DNA from: Marinimicrobium agarilyticum DSM 16975 | GTDB taxonomy: Bacteria; Pseudomonadota; Gammaproteobacteria; Pseudomonadales; Cellvibrionaceae | Length of the DNA stretch: 64,000 bases | Direction: 5' to 3' | NCBI RefSeq assembly: GCF_000423345.1 | Contig: NZ_AUHU01000007.1 | Coordinates: forward strand, 124,001 to 188,000 | Shown here: piece by piece, positions 1 to 8,898 of the stretch | Layout: the number at the start of each line of letters is the position of its first letter | Position numbering within the stretch: the stretch's first letter is position 1 | The notes under the pieces: generated by a model | Databases searched by the model: none | What the model was told of the DNA's origin: nothing | Seen by the model: only the letters and a program-made list of their open reading frames with translations | Made by a program: the position numbers and the translations under genes

Positions 1-102
1 GTTTTAAAATACACGCGCCACAACCAGACCCGCGCTGCCCAGGTTCTGGGCTTGAACCGCGGCACTCTGCGCAAAAAGCTCAAGCAGTACGACCTGCTCT
101 GA
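1..102 (+). CDS. fis: Fis nucleoid-associated DNA-binding protein, C-terminal part only
   Basis: The window opens inside this gene; 33 codons remain before the TGA at 100-102. The visible residues include [20 protein letters not shown], the helix-turn-helix of Fis and of the NtrC C-terminal domain. The order fis then purH is the Pseudomonas-type arrangement, which favours Fis over a full NtrC-like activator. Fis bends DNA and modulates rRNA promoters, recombination and chromosome compaction. The N-terminus lies outside the window. Confidence 0.85.
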   Translation, partial: VLKYTRHNQTRAAQVLGLNRGTLRKKLKQYDLL

Positions 103-122
103 CCGAGCAAACCCGAATTACG

Positions 123-148
123 AGGGGGTGGTATCAGCCACCCCCTTT
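123..148 (+). terminator. Rho-independent terminator of fis
   Basis: A perfect 9-bp stem (AGGGGGTGG / CCACCCCCT) with loop TATCAG is followed by a short T run. It lies 20 bp after the fis stop and before purH, so purHD probably has its own promoter. Confidence 0.8.
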
Positions 149-215
149 GCATTTGTACCGCCATCCATTTTTAACCAGACACTTTTGAACAGGCACTGGG
201 GGAAACTCGCCAACC

Positions 216-1796
216 ATGACCAGCGTTAATCATCTCGCACCTGTGAACCGGGCGCTTATCAGCGTCTCCGACAAAACCGGCATTGTGGAATTCGCCAAGG
301 CCCTGAACGAGCGTGGAGTGGAAATCCTGTCCACCGGCGGCACCTTCCGCCTGCTCAAGGACAACGGCATTCCCGCCGTGGAAGTGTCCGACTATACCGG
401 CTTCCCCGAAATGATGGACGGGAGGGTAAAAACCCTGCACCCGAAAGTCCACGGCGGTATTCTCGGGCGTCGGGGGCAGGATGACACCATCATGGGCGAG
501 CACGGTATCAGCGCCATCGACATGGTGGTGGTCAACCTCTACCCCTTCGAGCAAACCGTCGCCAACCCCGACTGCTCCCTGGAAGACGCCGTGGAGAACA
601 TCGATATCGGCGGCCCCACCATGGTCCGCGCTGCGGCCAAGAACCACGCCCACGTCAATATTGTGGTCAATGCGGGCGACTACGCTCGGGTGCTGGCGGA
701 GTTGGACGCTCACGACGGGCACACCACCTACGAAACCCGGTTTGATCTGGCCATCAAGGCTTACGAGCATACCGCCGCCTATGATGGCGCCATCGCCAAT
801 TATTTCGGTAGAAAAGTCGAGGGCGGCAGCGACAATTTCCCCCGCACCTTCAACAGCCAGTTCCTGAAAACCCAGGAAATGCGCTACGGCGAAAATCCCC
901 ATCAAAAGGCCGCATTTTACGTTGAAAAAAAACCGGCCGAGGCCAGCATCGCCACCGCCACTCAGTTACAGGGCAAGGAGCTGTCCTACAATAATGTGGC
1001 GGACACCGACGCGGCGCTGGAGTGCGTCAAGAGTTTTGACGAGCCTGCCTGCGTGATCGTCAAGCATGCCAACCCTTGCGGTGTGGCCACCGCCGGCAAC
1101 CTTAAAGCCGCTTACGACCTTGCCTTTGCCACCGACCCGGAATCTGCCTTCGGCGGTATTATCGCGTTCAACCGCGAGCTGGACGTCGAGACGGCCAAGG
1201 CCATTGTCGAGCGCCAGTTTGTGGAAGTGATCATCGCTCCGAGCGTTTCCGAAGCGGCGATCGAGGTGGTCAGCACCAAGAAAAACCTTCGCCTGCTGGC
1301 CTGTGGCCAATGGGGCAACGAACGCGTCGCCGGACTGGATTACAAGCGTGTCAACGGCGGCCTGCTGGTGCAGGATCGCGACAGTGGCATGGTGAGCGAA
1401 AGCGACCTGAAAGTGGTCACCAAGCGCGCGCCGAGCGAGCAGGAGATTCGCGATCTGCTGTTCGCCTGGAAAGTGGCGAAATTCGTTAAATCCAATGCAA
1501 TTGTCTATGCCAAGAACAACCAGACTGTGGGAGTCGGTGCTGGCCAGATGAGCCGGGTCAACTCCGCCCGTATCGCCGGCATCAAAGCCGAGCATGCGGG
1601 CCTGGAGGTGAAAGGCTCGGTGATGGCTTCGGACGCTTTCTTTCCCTTCCGCGATGGACTCGACAACGCCGGTGCCGCGGGCATTGCTGCCGTGATTCAA
1701 CCCGGCGGCTCCATGCGTGATGAAGAGGTAATCACCGCGGCGGATGAACACAACATCGCCATGGTCTTCACCGGCATGCGCCATTTCCGGCACTAA
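216..1796 (+). CDS. purH: Bifunctional AICAR transformylase / IMP cyclohydrolase
   Basis: Catalyses the last two steps of de novo IMP synthesis: formylation of AICAR by 10-formyl-THF, then ring closure. At 526 aa it has the normal family length. The N-terminal MGS-like cyclohydrolase domain (about residues 10-150) contains [13 protein letters not shown] and the STGGT motif. The C-terminal transformylase domain holds the catalytic Lys283-His284 pair in VKHANPCG and the [10 protein letters not shown] signature. The ATG at 216 is the only start that keeps the conserved N-terminus. purD follows 10 bp downstream, so they are probably one operon. Confidence 0.97.
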   Translation: MTSVNHLAPVNRALISVSDKTGIVEFAKALNERGVEILSTGGTFRLLKDNGIPAVEVSDYTGFPEMMDGRVKTLHPKVHGGILGRRGQDDTIMGEHGISAIDMVVVNLYPFEQTVANPDCSLEDAVENIDIGGPTMVRAAAKNHAHVNIVVNAGDYARVLAELDAHDGHTTYETRFDLAIKAYEHTAAYDGAIANYFGRKVEGGSDNFPRTFNSQFLKTQEMRYGENPHQKAAFYVEKKPAEASIATATQLQGKELSYNNVADTDAALECVKSFDEPACVIVKHANPCGVATAGNLKAAYDLAFATDPESAFGGIIAFNRELDVETAKAIVERQFVEVIIAPSVSEAAIEVVSTKKNLRLLACGQWGNERVAGLDYKRVNGGLLVQDRDSGMVSESDLKVVTKRAPSEQEIRDLLFAWKVAKFVKSNAIVYAKNNQTVGVGAGQMSRVNSARIAGIKAEHAGLEVKGSVMASDAFFPFRDGLDNAGAAGIAAVIQPGGSMRDEEVITAADEHNIAMVFTGMRHFRH

Positions 1797-1806
1797 GGAG
1801 TCCAGA

Positions 1807-3096
1807 ATGAACTTACTGATCATCGGCGGTGGCGGCAGAGAGCACGCCCTCGCCTGGAAAGCGGCCCAAAGCTCTGAAGTGACCACCGTTTTCGTTGCGC
1901 CGGGCAACGCCGGCACCGCACTGGAAAAGAAACTGGAAAACGTTGCCATCGACGTGCTGGACTTTCCCGCCCTGGCGGAGTTTGCCCAGCAAAATGATGT
2001 GGCACTGACCATCGTTGGCCCGGAAGCCCCTCTGGTCGAGGGCGTGGTGGACTATTTTTCCGAACGGAACTTGCCCTGCTTTGGCCCGAGCAAGGGCGCC
2101 GCGCAGTTGGAAGGCTCCAAGTCGTTTACCAAGGACTTTCTCGCGCGCCACAAGATTCCCACGGCGGATTACCAGACCTTCACGGAAGTGGAACCCGCCC
2201 TCGCCTATCTGGACGAGAAAGGCGCCCCCATCGTGATCAAGGCCGACGGCCTGGCCGCCGGCAAGGGCGTGATCGTCGCGCAGACCCTGGAAGAAGCCAA
2301 GACCGCCGTGCGTGACATGCTCTCTGGGAACGCCTTCGGCGATGCGGGCTGTCGCGTCGTCATTGAGGAGTTTCTGACCGGAGAAGAAGCCAGCTTCATT
2401 GTCATGGTCGATGGTAAGAACGTGTTGCCCATGGCCACCAGCCAGGATCACAAACCCGTGGGTGAAGGCGACACCGGCCCCAATACCGGTGGGATGGGTG
2501 CGTACTCCCCTGCACCGGTAGTGACTGATGAAGTCTACCAACGCATTATGGATCAGGTGATCACGCCCACCGTGGAAGGCATGGCGGCCGAGGGCAACCC
2601 CTATACCGGGTTTCTGTATGCGGGCCTTATGATCAGCCCCGAAGGCCAACCCAAGGTCATCGAGTACAACTGCCGCTTTGGCGACCCCGAAACCCAACCG
2701 ATCATGTTGCGTCTGAAGTCCGACCTGGCCGCTCTGTGTCAATCAGCGCTGGTGGGCAAGCTCAACGTCACCACCGCCGAATGGGACGATCGCGCCGCGG
2801 TGGGTGTCGTACTCGCTGCCGGGGGCTATCCCGGCGCCTACCGGAAAGGCGACGAAATCACCGGCTTACCCGCGGAAGAGACCCCGGGTGAACGTGTGTT
2901 CCACGCCGGCACCAACACCCGGGACGGAAAAGTGGTCACCAGCGGCGGTCGTGTACTCTGTGCCACAGCACTCGGCAGCACCGTCGGCGAAGCGCAGAAG
3001 CGGGCTTACGCCCTCGCGGACCGCATTCATTGGAACGGCGTCTTTTACCGCAAGGATATCGGCTACCGGGCGATCGCGCGGGAAGAGCAGCGGTAA
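1807..3096 (+). CDS. purD: Phosphoribosylamine-glycine ligase (GAR synthetase)
   Basis: Joins glycine to 5-phosphoribosylamine using ATP, the second step of purine synthesis. It has 429 aa, normal for PurD. The N-terminus [18 protein letters not shown] is the family signature, and the ATP-grasp region contains [10 protein letters not shown] and the FGDPETQP segment. The reading frame is open from 1744, but the ATG at 1807 with AAGGAG just upstream matches the family start. It is co-oriented with purH and separated by 10 bp. Confidence 0.97.
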   Translation: MNLLIIGGGGREHALAWKAAQSSEVTTVFVAPGNAGTALEKKLENVAIDVLDFPALAEFAQQNDVALTIVGPEAPLVEGVVDYFSERNLPCFGPSKGAAQLEGSKSFTKDFLARHKIPTADYQTFTEVEPALAYLDEKGAPIVIKADGLAAGKGVIVAQTLEEAKTAVRDMLSGNAFGDAGCRVVIEEFLTGEEASFIVMVDGKNVLPMATSQDHKPVGEGDTGPNTGGMGAYSPAPVVTDEVYQRIMDQVITPTVEGMAAEGNPYTGFLYAGLMISPEGQPKVIEYNCRFGDPETQPIMLRLKSDLAALCQSALVGKLNVTTAEWDDRAAVGVVLAAGGYPGAYRKGDEITGLPAEETPGERVFHAGTNTRDGKVVTSGGRVLCATALGSTVGEAQKRAYALADRIHWNGVFYRKDIGYRAIAREEQR

Positions 3097-3159
3097 CACC
3101 AGCACACAAGCCCGGGCCGCCTTGCGCGGGCCGGGCAAACTGGCGCTCGCGGCGCTGAA

Positions 3160-3168
3160 TGCTATAAT
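3160..3168 (+). promoter_or_regulatory. Extended -10 promoter of the beta-barrel / binding-protein / c-di-GMP operon
   Basis: TGCTATAAT at 3160-3168 is a perfect extended -10 (TG-N-TATAAT). It lies 161 bp upstream of the ATG at 3330. No good -35 is visible; the nearest 16-17 bp upstream is TGGCGC. Extended -10 promoters tolerate a weak -35. The resulting transcript would have a leader of about 150 nt. Confidence 0.55.
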
Positions 3169-3329
3169 CCAAGAGGCACGGTCAAAACTCCCATTTACCG
3201 GGACTTATGGCTACGCTCCCTCAAGCCACTATTCAAGGTATTACCCGAACCAAGGTACTACCCGAAAAGCATTATGAAATTCCGCTTTCGCCTGAACATC
3301 ATAACAATGCTGTCACTAAAAGGCTCTCG

Positions 3330-4550
3330 ATGAAACGCTTTCACACTCTTATTTTGGGCTTGACGGTATTGGTGCTACCTATTGGCGCCATCTCCGCAAG
3401 CGCCAACCCCGACTCATCATCCTGGAGTGTCAACGGCTTCGGAACACTCGGCGTGGTCCGTTCCGACGAGGAGCAGGCGGATTTCACATCGGGCCTGCTG
3501 GCGGATGAAGGCGCCGGTTACAGCGACCAATGGAGCGCGAAAGTTGACAGTAAGGTCGGTGTTCAGCTCACATCGAATTTCGCTTCAAAATTCCAGGCAG
3601 TACTTCAAGTTGTCTCGGAGCAAGGCCACGACGGTTCATTTGACCCTCAGGTGGAATGGGCAAACGTCAGTTACAAGGCTACACCAAATCTTACCGTTCG
3701 CCTCGGACGAACCGTGCTGCCCACGTTTATGGCATCCGAGTACCGAAAAGTCGGTTACGCCATGCCCACTGTTCGTCCTGCGGCAGAGGTCTACAATTTG
3801 GTGCCCATTACCAACTCCGATGGCATCGACATCATTTACAAAAAGCGCTTTGGAGAGATTACCAACGCGCTACATTTTCTTTACGGACAGAAAAATACCG
3901 ACCTGCCCGACGGCTTTGATATAAACGCAGACAACGCCTTTACCCTGGCCAACACACTGGAATGGAAAAACACCACGCTTTTCGCAAGCTATTCGCAAGC
4001 CGACCTCACCACAGAGGTACTGAACTCTTTCTTTGAGAGCTTCCGCGCCTTTGGTCCCGAAGGAGAGCGTCTGGCCGATCGCTTTGACCTGAACGAAACT
4101 ACCGTGCACATTGCCAGCGTCGGTGTGCGCTATGACCCGGGCGACTGGTTTGTCACGAGCGAGTGGACCAATAGCCGGTCACGGTCCTTCATCGGCGAGC
4201 ACCAGGGCTGGTACGCGACGGGAGGCGTTCGCATCAAGGCACTGACCCCCTACCTGACGGTGGCCGACCTGCAAGCAAAAGGGGCTTTGTCTCACCCGGG
4301 TTTGCCCATCCCTCAGGCGGAGCCGTTGAACCGGGCGCTCAATCAACTGCTGCAGGGAAACACCAGCGATCAGATGCGCCTGGCCATCGGAGCACGTTGG
4401 GACTTTTCCCCGAGTATGGCCCTGAAGATCCAGTATGATCATATTGACCTGAGGCGCGGCACCCGTGGCGTACTGTCAAACACACAGCCGGGGTTTGAGG
4501 GCAATGAACCCGTCGGGTTGTTCAGCACCACTATCGACTTCGTCTTTTAG
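3330..4550 (+). CDS. Predicted outer-membrane beta-barrel (porin-like) protein
   Basis: A 406-aa protein with a Sec signal peptide (MKRFHTLILGLTVLVLPIG, cleavage near ISASA-NPD). It has many alternating-residue beta segments and a C-terminal phenylalanine (TTIDFVF), which is the outer-membrane insertion signal. The frame is open from 3207, but the ATG at 3330 is the one followed by a signal peptide. I recognise the fold class, not a named family. It is first in a tight operon with a small periplasmic binding protein (11 bp downstream) and a c-di-GMP enzyme. This suggests a channel or anchor for a sensed ligand; the ligand is unknown. Confidence 0.7.
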   Translation: MKRFHTLILGLTVLVLPIGAISASANPDSSSWSVNGFGTLGVVRSDEEQADFTSGLLADEGAGYSDQWSAKVDSKVGVQLTSNFASKFQAVLQVVSEQGHDGSFDPQVEWANVSYKATPNLTVRLGRTVLPTFMASEYRKVGYAMPTVRPAAEVYNLVPITNSDGIDIIYKKRFGEITNALHFLYGQKNTDLPDGFDINADNAFTLANTLEWKNTTLFASYSQADLTTEVLNSFFESFRAFGPEGERLADRFDLNETTVHIASVGVRYDPGDWFVTSEWTNSRSRSFIGEHQGWYATGGVRIKALTPYLTVADLQAKGALSHPGLPIPQAEPLNRALNQLLQGNTSDQMRLAIGARWDFSPSMALKIQYDHIDLRRGTRGVLSNTQPGFEGNEPVGLFSTTIDFVF

Positions 4551-4561
4551 GTTTCCAGATC

Positions 4562-4990
4562 ATGCCACAGACTTTCGTAAAAATAATAATCATCGGGCTT
4601 CTGAGCGGACTGGGAAGTGTGACCTGGGCCGACGTGGTTGTGGTCGTGTCCGAGAAAAGCCCGATTCAGGCACTGACCTCGACTCAACTGACGGATATCT
4701 ACCTGGGCCGCCTGACCCGTTTGCCTGAGGCTGGTTCTGTTGTGCCCGTCGATCAGGTGGAGCAGAGCAATACCCACCACGACTTTTACCAACAGTATTT
4801 GGGGCGTACACCGGCACAAATTCGCGCGCACTGGTCCCGGTTGATTTTCACCGGCCGAGGTCAGCCACCGAAGGCCGTAGAGAGCGACGCGGCTATGGCT
4901 GAAGCGCTGCGCCGCAACCCCAGCGCCATCGGTTACATGGATTCCGAAACGTTGCCCGAGGGTATGCGGGTCATCGATATCGAGTCCTAA
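4562..4990 (+). CDS. Small periplasmic PstS-like substrate-binding protein
   Basis: A 142-aa protein with a signal peptide ending near TWA-DVVVVV. The body resembles the PBP/PstS-like domain: an N-terminal beta strand, then LTSTQLTDIYLGR and a C-terminal SAIGYMDSE segment like the last lobe of phosphate-binding proteins. It is about half the length of true PstS, so it is more likely a sensor partner than a transport protein. It sits between the outer-membrane protein and the GGDEF/EAL protein with almost no spacing (4 bp to the latter). Phosphate as ligand is not shown. Confidence 0.7.
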   Translation: MPQTFVKIIIIGLLSGLGSVTWADVVVVVSEKSPIQALTSTQLTDIYLGRLTRLPEAGSVVPVDQVEQSNTHHDFYQQYLGRTPAQIRAHWSRLIFTGRGQPPKAVESDAAMAEALRRNPSAIGYMDSETLPEGMRVIDIES

Positions 4991-4994
4991 GCAT

Positions 4995-7316
4995 ATGACA
5001 GAGACGGCGTCGAAAACTCCACCAAGAACCCCGAACAAAAAACTTCAAAAGCTCTTGGAGGTGCCGGTGCTGATGGGTGCTCTGGGCCTCATTGGCGTGG
5101 TTCTGATTTGGGCCGCGACGTTTCACCTGGCAGGAGACGTGGTAAGAAATGCTTCCAGAAATGCCGCGTCAGCGGCAACCGACGCGGCGGACACTTATGA
5201 GGCGCAAGTGGTTCGTGCCTTGCGCGAGATTGACCAGACGCTGAAACTGGTACGGTATGATGTTCAGCGCCACCCCCCCAACGTCGCCATCAATGCTCTC
5301 AACGAACGGAACCTGCTGCCCCCCAGCCTACTGTTTTCCGTGGCCGTCCTCAGTCCCCGGGGGGAAATTCTGGCAACCCATGGCCGGTTCGGCCTGGAGC
5401 ATCCCGAGGAGCATGATTTCTTTCAGCGCGCGCGTCGCACTGACCAACTGACCCTCAGTCAACCGGTCGAGACCCCAGAGGGTCCATTTCTTTACTTCGC
5501 AAGGGGCATGACAGAGAACCAGACCTCCGAGGTGATTGTCCTGGCCGTGCACGCCGGCTACTTCGTCAGCGGTTACGACCGTGCCACTCTGGGCGAGCAG
5601 GGAGTGCTTGGAATCACTGGCGAAGACGACCACTTTCGGGTTCGTCGCACGGGTGAAGAGATCAGCGTGGGCGCCCCTTTGGGCATTGTCGCTACAGCGG
5701 TTCCAGAGAATGACGAGCAGTCATTCGCACCGCTGATTGAACACCCCCGGGATCAGATCGAGCGCTATACGGTGGTGCGCGCGCTATTCGATTTCCCTGT
5801 CTCGGTCGTTGTCGGTTTGTCGCGTGCAGAACAGTTAGCGCCAGCTCGAGCGACGGCGCACGAGTACTACTGGCGGGCGGGGCTCGCCAGCGCCCTGCTG
5901 ATTCTGACAATCGGGATTTTGGGCCGTTTGAGCTGGCGGCTGCAGAAGGCACGGCGGCAAACCATGGAAGAGCGCGTGCAGCACGCCCAAAAGGTGGAAT
6001 ACCTGGCTTTTCATGACAGCCTGACGGATTTACCCAACCGTGCCTACTTCAGCCGCATGCTGACACAATCCATGCTTGAGGCCCGACGTTATCACCGAGA
6101 ATTCGCTCTGCTTTTTCTCGATCTGGACCGATTCAAGAACATCAACGACTCTCTGGGACACGACGCCGGGGATGAGCTATTGCAGGAAATTGCACGGCGG
6201 CTGACGCTCTCCATCAGAGAGAGTGATATCGTAGCCCGCCTTGGCGGCGATGAGTTTGTGGTGCTGCTGCCCGAGATCACCAACCCGGAACAGGTGGTTC
6301 CCGTCGCCGAAAAAATATTGGCCGCCTGCGCCAGGCCATTTACCTTGGTCGGGCAGGAGTTTCGGGTCACGGTCAGTATCGGCATCACACTCTTCCCCCA
6401 AGACGGGGACGATGAGCAGACCCTGATGAAAAACGCCGACATGGCCATGTACCATGCCAAGGAAATGGGGAAAAATAATTTCCAGTTTTTCTCTGAATCC
6501 CTCAGTAACGACTCCCTGGAAAGGCTGACATTGGAATCCAGCCTTCGCCACGCCCTGGAGCGGGATGAGTTTCGCCTGTATTACCAACCCAAACGAAACA
6601 TGAAAAGTGGTGAAATTACCGGCGTGGAGGCCCTGCTGCGCTGGAAACACCCGGAGCTGGGCTTGATTCTGCCAATGCAGTTCATCCCAATGGCCGAGGA
6701 AAACGGATTGATTGTCCCGATCGGGCGCTGGGTGTTTCGCACCGCCTGCCAACAGAGTGTCGACTGGCAGGCCCAGGGGATGCCCCCGATCAGCATGGCT
6801 ATCAACTTGTCGGCCCGCCAGTTTATCGACGAACACCTGTTGGATGACATCAAGTTGGCCCTCGAAGAAACCGGCATGAACCCGTCGCTGCTGGAACTCG
6901 AGATTACCGAGAGCATGGTCATGCGCGACGTCGACGCCACACTGGCCATCCTGAATGAACTGAAGGCCATGGGCGTCCGGGTCGCCATTGACGATTTCGG
7001 GACCGGTTATTCTTCCCTATCAACGCTGAAACAGTTTCCGGTGGACACCATCAAGATAGACGCTTCTTTCATCCGGGACCTGACACGTAGCCTGGAGGAT
7101 CGCGGGCTGACCGAGGCCATTATCGCCGTCGGGCGCAACCTCAGCCTGAACGTCATCGCAGAGGGAGTGGAAACCTCCGAGCAGTATGAGTTTCTGCAAG
7201 GGCAGGCGTGTGATGAGTTCCAGGGTTTTTATGGAAACGAAGCTTTACCGGCCGAGGAGTTCAGACACCTGGTTGCTACGGGCTCTTTGAAAGCACCTCG
7301 TGCCGGTGATCACTGA
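4995..7316 (+). CDS. Membrane-bound sensor with GGDEF and EAL domains (c-di-GMP cyclase/phosphodiesterase)
   Basis: A 773-aa protein: transmembrane helix at about 25-47, periplasmic Cache-type sensor region (about 50-290), second helix (about 295-315), GGDEF domain and EAL domain. GGDEF is intact at residues 417-421, and the inhibitory RxxD site (RESD) lies five residues before it. The EAL motif is at 545-547, and EITES, DDFGTGYSS and AEGVET are all present. Both catalytic activities are therefore plausible. Its periplasmic sensor could read the small binding protein encoded 4 bp upstream. The 3' end overlaps the convergent gene by 7 bp. Confidence 0.9.
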   Translation: MTETASKTPPRTPNKKLQKLLEVPVLMGALGLIGVVLIWAATFHLAGDVVRNASRNAASAATDAADTYEAQVVRALREIDQTLKLVRYDVQRHPPNVAINALNERNLLPPSLLFSVAVLSPRGEILATHGRFGLEHPEEHDFFQRARRTDQLTLSQPVETPEGPFLYFARGMTENQTSEVIVLAVHAGYFVSGYDRATLGEQGVLGITGEDDHFRVRRTGEEISVGAPLGIVATAVPENDEQSFAPLIEHPRDQIERYTVVRALFDFPVSVVVGLSRAEQLAPARATAHEYYWRAGLASALLILTIGILGRLSWRLQKARRQTMEERVQHAQKVEYLAFHDSLTDLPNRAYFSRMLTQSMLEARRYHREFALLFLDLDRFKNINDSLGHDAGDELLQEIARRLTLSIRESDIVARLGGDEFVVLLPEITNPEQVVPVAEKILAACARPFTLVGQEFRVTVSIGITLFPQDGDDEQTLMKNADMAMYHAKEMGKNNFQFFSESLSNDSLERLTLESSLRHALERDEFRLYYQPKRNMKSGEITGVEALLRWKHPELGLILPMQFIPMAEENGLIVPIGRWVFRTACQQSVDWQAQGMPPISMAINLSARQFIDEHLLDDIKLALEETGMNPSLLELEITESMVMRDVDATLAILNELKAMGVRVAIDDFGTGYSSLSTLKQFPVDTIKIDASFIRDLTRSLEDRGLTEAIIAVGRNLSLNVIAEGVETSEQYEFLQGQACDEFQGFYGNEALPAEEFRHLVATGSLKAPRAGDH

Positions 7317-8122
7317 ACCACCGTATAGGTCCTGGCAGCCAACAACGGCAACGCCTCATTGGTGCCGAAGATTTCGACCCGGTAGGTCCCCGGTTCCCAA
7401 CCGCTTTTTGGCCTGACCCATGCTTCCTGCCGCTGGCCCGGGCCCGTTGTGACGGGGTGGTAATCGAAATGACTCAGCCCCGAACCACCTTCGTGCACCC
7501 AACGGATGACCACAGAGGCCGCGCTATAGTCCTGCGGGACCGTGTAGTGAAGGTAGACCGTGCGGTCTTCTGATTGAAAACCGTTCTGAATCCGATAGGG
7601 TCCGCCGTCATGGCGCGGAGAATACCGACTGAGCAGAACGTCGCCTGGTGCCAGCTCCCACGCTTTCCTATCCGAACCGGCGGCCCAGCGCGCGTACAGT
7701 GGGCGCAGATGCTCCGGAGGCAGGCCGGAACGATGCAGCCAGTCGGGGGAGATATGGGAATGGGCTTCAAAAAACGCCGCCAGAACCTCAAGCTCAACCT
7801 GGCGCGCCAGCGCAAGCGCTTCTTCCCGCGTGAAACCCACGGCAAGGCCGAGCCTCAGCTCCTCCAGAGTTTCGGCGTTGACCGAGTCGGTCGCGGGCGG
7901 TTGGCTTGCACTTTCATGACGCTCTCGTTCACCCAACGTCGCTCCTGGACGTTTCATTGGGGCCTCCTCTCTGGCCTCGCCTCTGTGCCCTTCCCTGGGC
8001 AGAGAATCAGTCGCTTCCAACTCGGTGCTCCCGGTGACATCAGCGGGCTGCAGCCACCGCGCCCAGGCCAACAGGCTGACCAACGTAAAGACCACGGCCA
8101 CCGCTTTCACCAAGGTGTTCAT
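7310..8122 (-). CDS. Membrane-anchored or exported protein of unknown function
   Basis: A 270-aa protein with one N-terminal hydrophobic segment (about 5-22, VKAVAVVFTLVSLLAWARW). A low-complexity charged linker (about 30-80) and a helical region (85-150) follow. The C-terminal 100 residues are beta-rich with regularly spaced Tyr/Trp and probably form a sandwich domain. I recognise no family. It lies 8 bp downstream of a small lipoprotein gene on the same strand, so the two may act together at the cell envelope. Confidence 0.7.
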   Translation of the reverse strand: MNTLVKAVAVVFTLVSLLAWARWLQPADVTGSTELEATDSLPREGHRGEAREEAPMKRPGATLGERERHESASQPPATDSVNAETLEELRLGLAVGFTREEALALARQVELEVLAAFFEAHSHISPDWLHRSGLPPEHLRPLYARWAAGSDRKAWELAPGDVLLSRYSPRHDGGPYRIQNGFQSEDRTVYLHYTVPQDYSAASVVIRWVHEGGSGLSHFDYHPVTTGPGQRQEAWVRPKSGWEPGTYRVEIFGTNEALPLLAARTYTVVQ

Positions 8123-8130
8123 GGCGCGGC

Positions 8131-8709
8131 CTAGGCGTCGTTCAGGTAATCATCACGCGCCGTAATGCACTCATTCAGTGAGTTGTAACGCGTCACGTAA
8201 CTGGCGGCGTTGCCCTCAATCGGGTTGCAAGCCGTATCGGAATACTGCACAGGCCCCTGGCAGGACGCGTAGATGTAATCACTCGTCTGAGCGGTACACA
8301 ATCGGTAATACTCCGCTTCGGTCGGGTCCTCAATGGTGACACCGCCACCGCCCGAGCTACCCGGCTCACAATCATAGCCCTCTGCGACACTACGGGCATA
8401 ATCGACCTGAGATTCGTAATTGTCGTAGTACTCATCCGCCCCCGAGGTGCTACCCTCCGAACAGAGGCTAAGGGCTGTCTCCAGGTAGCCGTCTGCCGCC
8501 ACGAACTGCACTGACACCTGGGTGCCGCAAGCATTGGCTGCCTCCCGTTCGCTGGCCGTGATGATATCCGGGTAAGAGCCACTGCAAGAACCACCCCCGG
8601 AGCTTTCAAGCTCGCGGGTCTCTTCACCCTCGTCCTCTTCTGCGGCGCATCCGGCCAGTAGCACGGTCACCGTCAAGGCCCATAGTAACGTCTGAATCCA
8701 GATTTTCAT
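8131..8709 (-). CDS. Predicted small lipoprotein, cysteine-rich, unknown function
   Basis: A 192-aa protein with a lipoprotein signal peptide ending in the lipobox LLAGC. An acidic segment (AEEDEGEETRE) and Ser/Gly stretches follow, and about nine cysteines are spread through the mature part, suggesting disulfides. The frame is open to 8733, but the ATG at 8709 (MKIWIQTLL) starts the signal peptide directly. It probably forms an operon with the gene ending at 7310. I recognise no family. Confidence 0.7.
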   Translation of the reverse strand: MKIWIQTLLWALTVTVLLAGCAAEEDEGEETRELESSGGGSCSGSYPDIITASEREAANACGTQVSVQFVAADGYLETALSLCSEGSTSGADEYYDNYESQVDYARSVAEGYDCEPGSSGGGGVTIEDPTEAEYYRLCTAQTSDYIYASCQGPVQYSDTACNPIEGNAASYVTRYNSLNECITARDDYLNDA

Positions 8710-8810
8710 TTGAGGTATTCCGCCCTTTATCAACAGAGTGTTTATGTGATTCTAGGCGCCGTCGATTTTTTTGACATACCCCATATGGGTGATTTTTGAC
8801 GTGGAAATAC

Positions 8811-8854
8811 AAAAAAAGCCGGCCAGCACCCGGAAAGGGGCGCGGACCGGCTTT
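8811..8854 (-). terminator. Terminator of the GH5 cellulase gene
   Basis: Read on the minus strand, AAAGCCGG pairs with CCGGCTTT around a GC-rich, partly paired loop and is followed by seven T. It lies 45 bp after the cellulase stop codon. Confidence 0.8.
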
Positions 8855-8898
8855 GAAAGAGGCTCACCAAAGGAGGCAGCCTCGGCTCGGCAGGGAGA

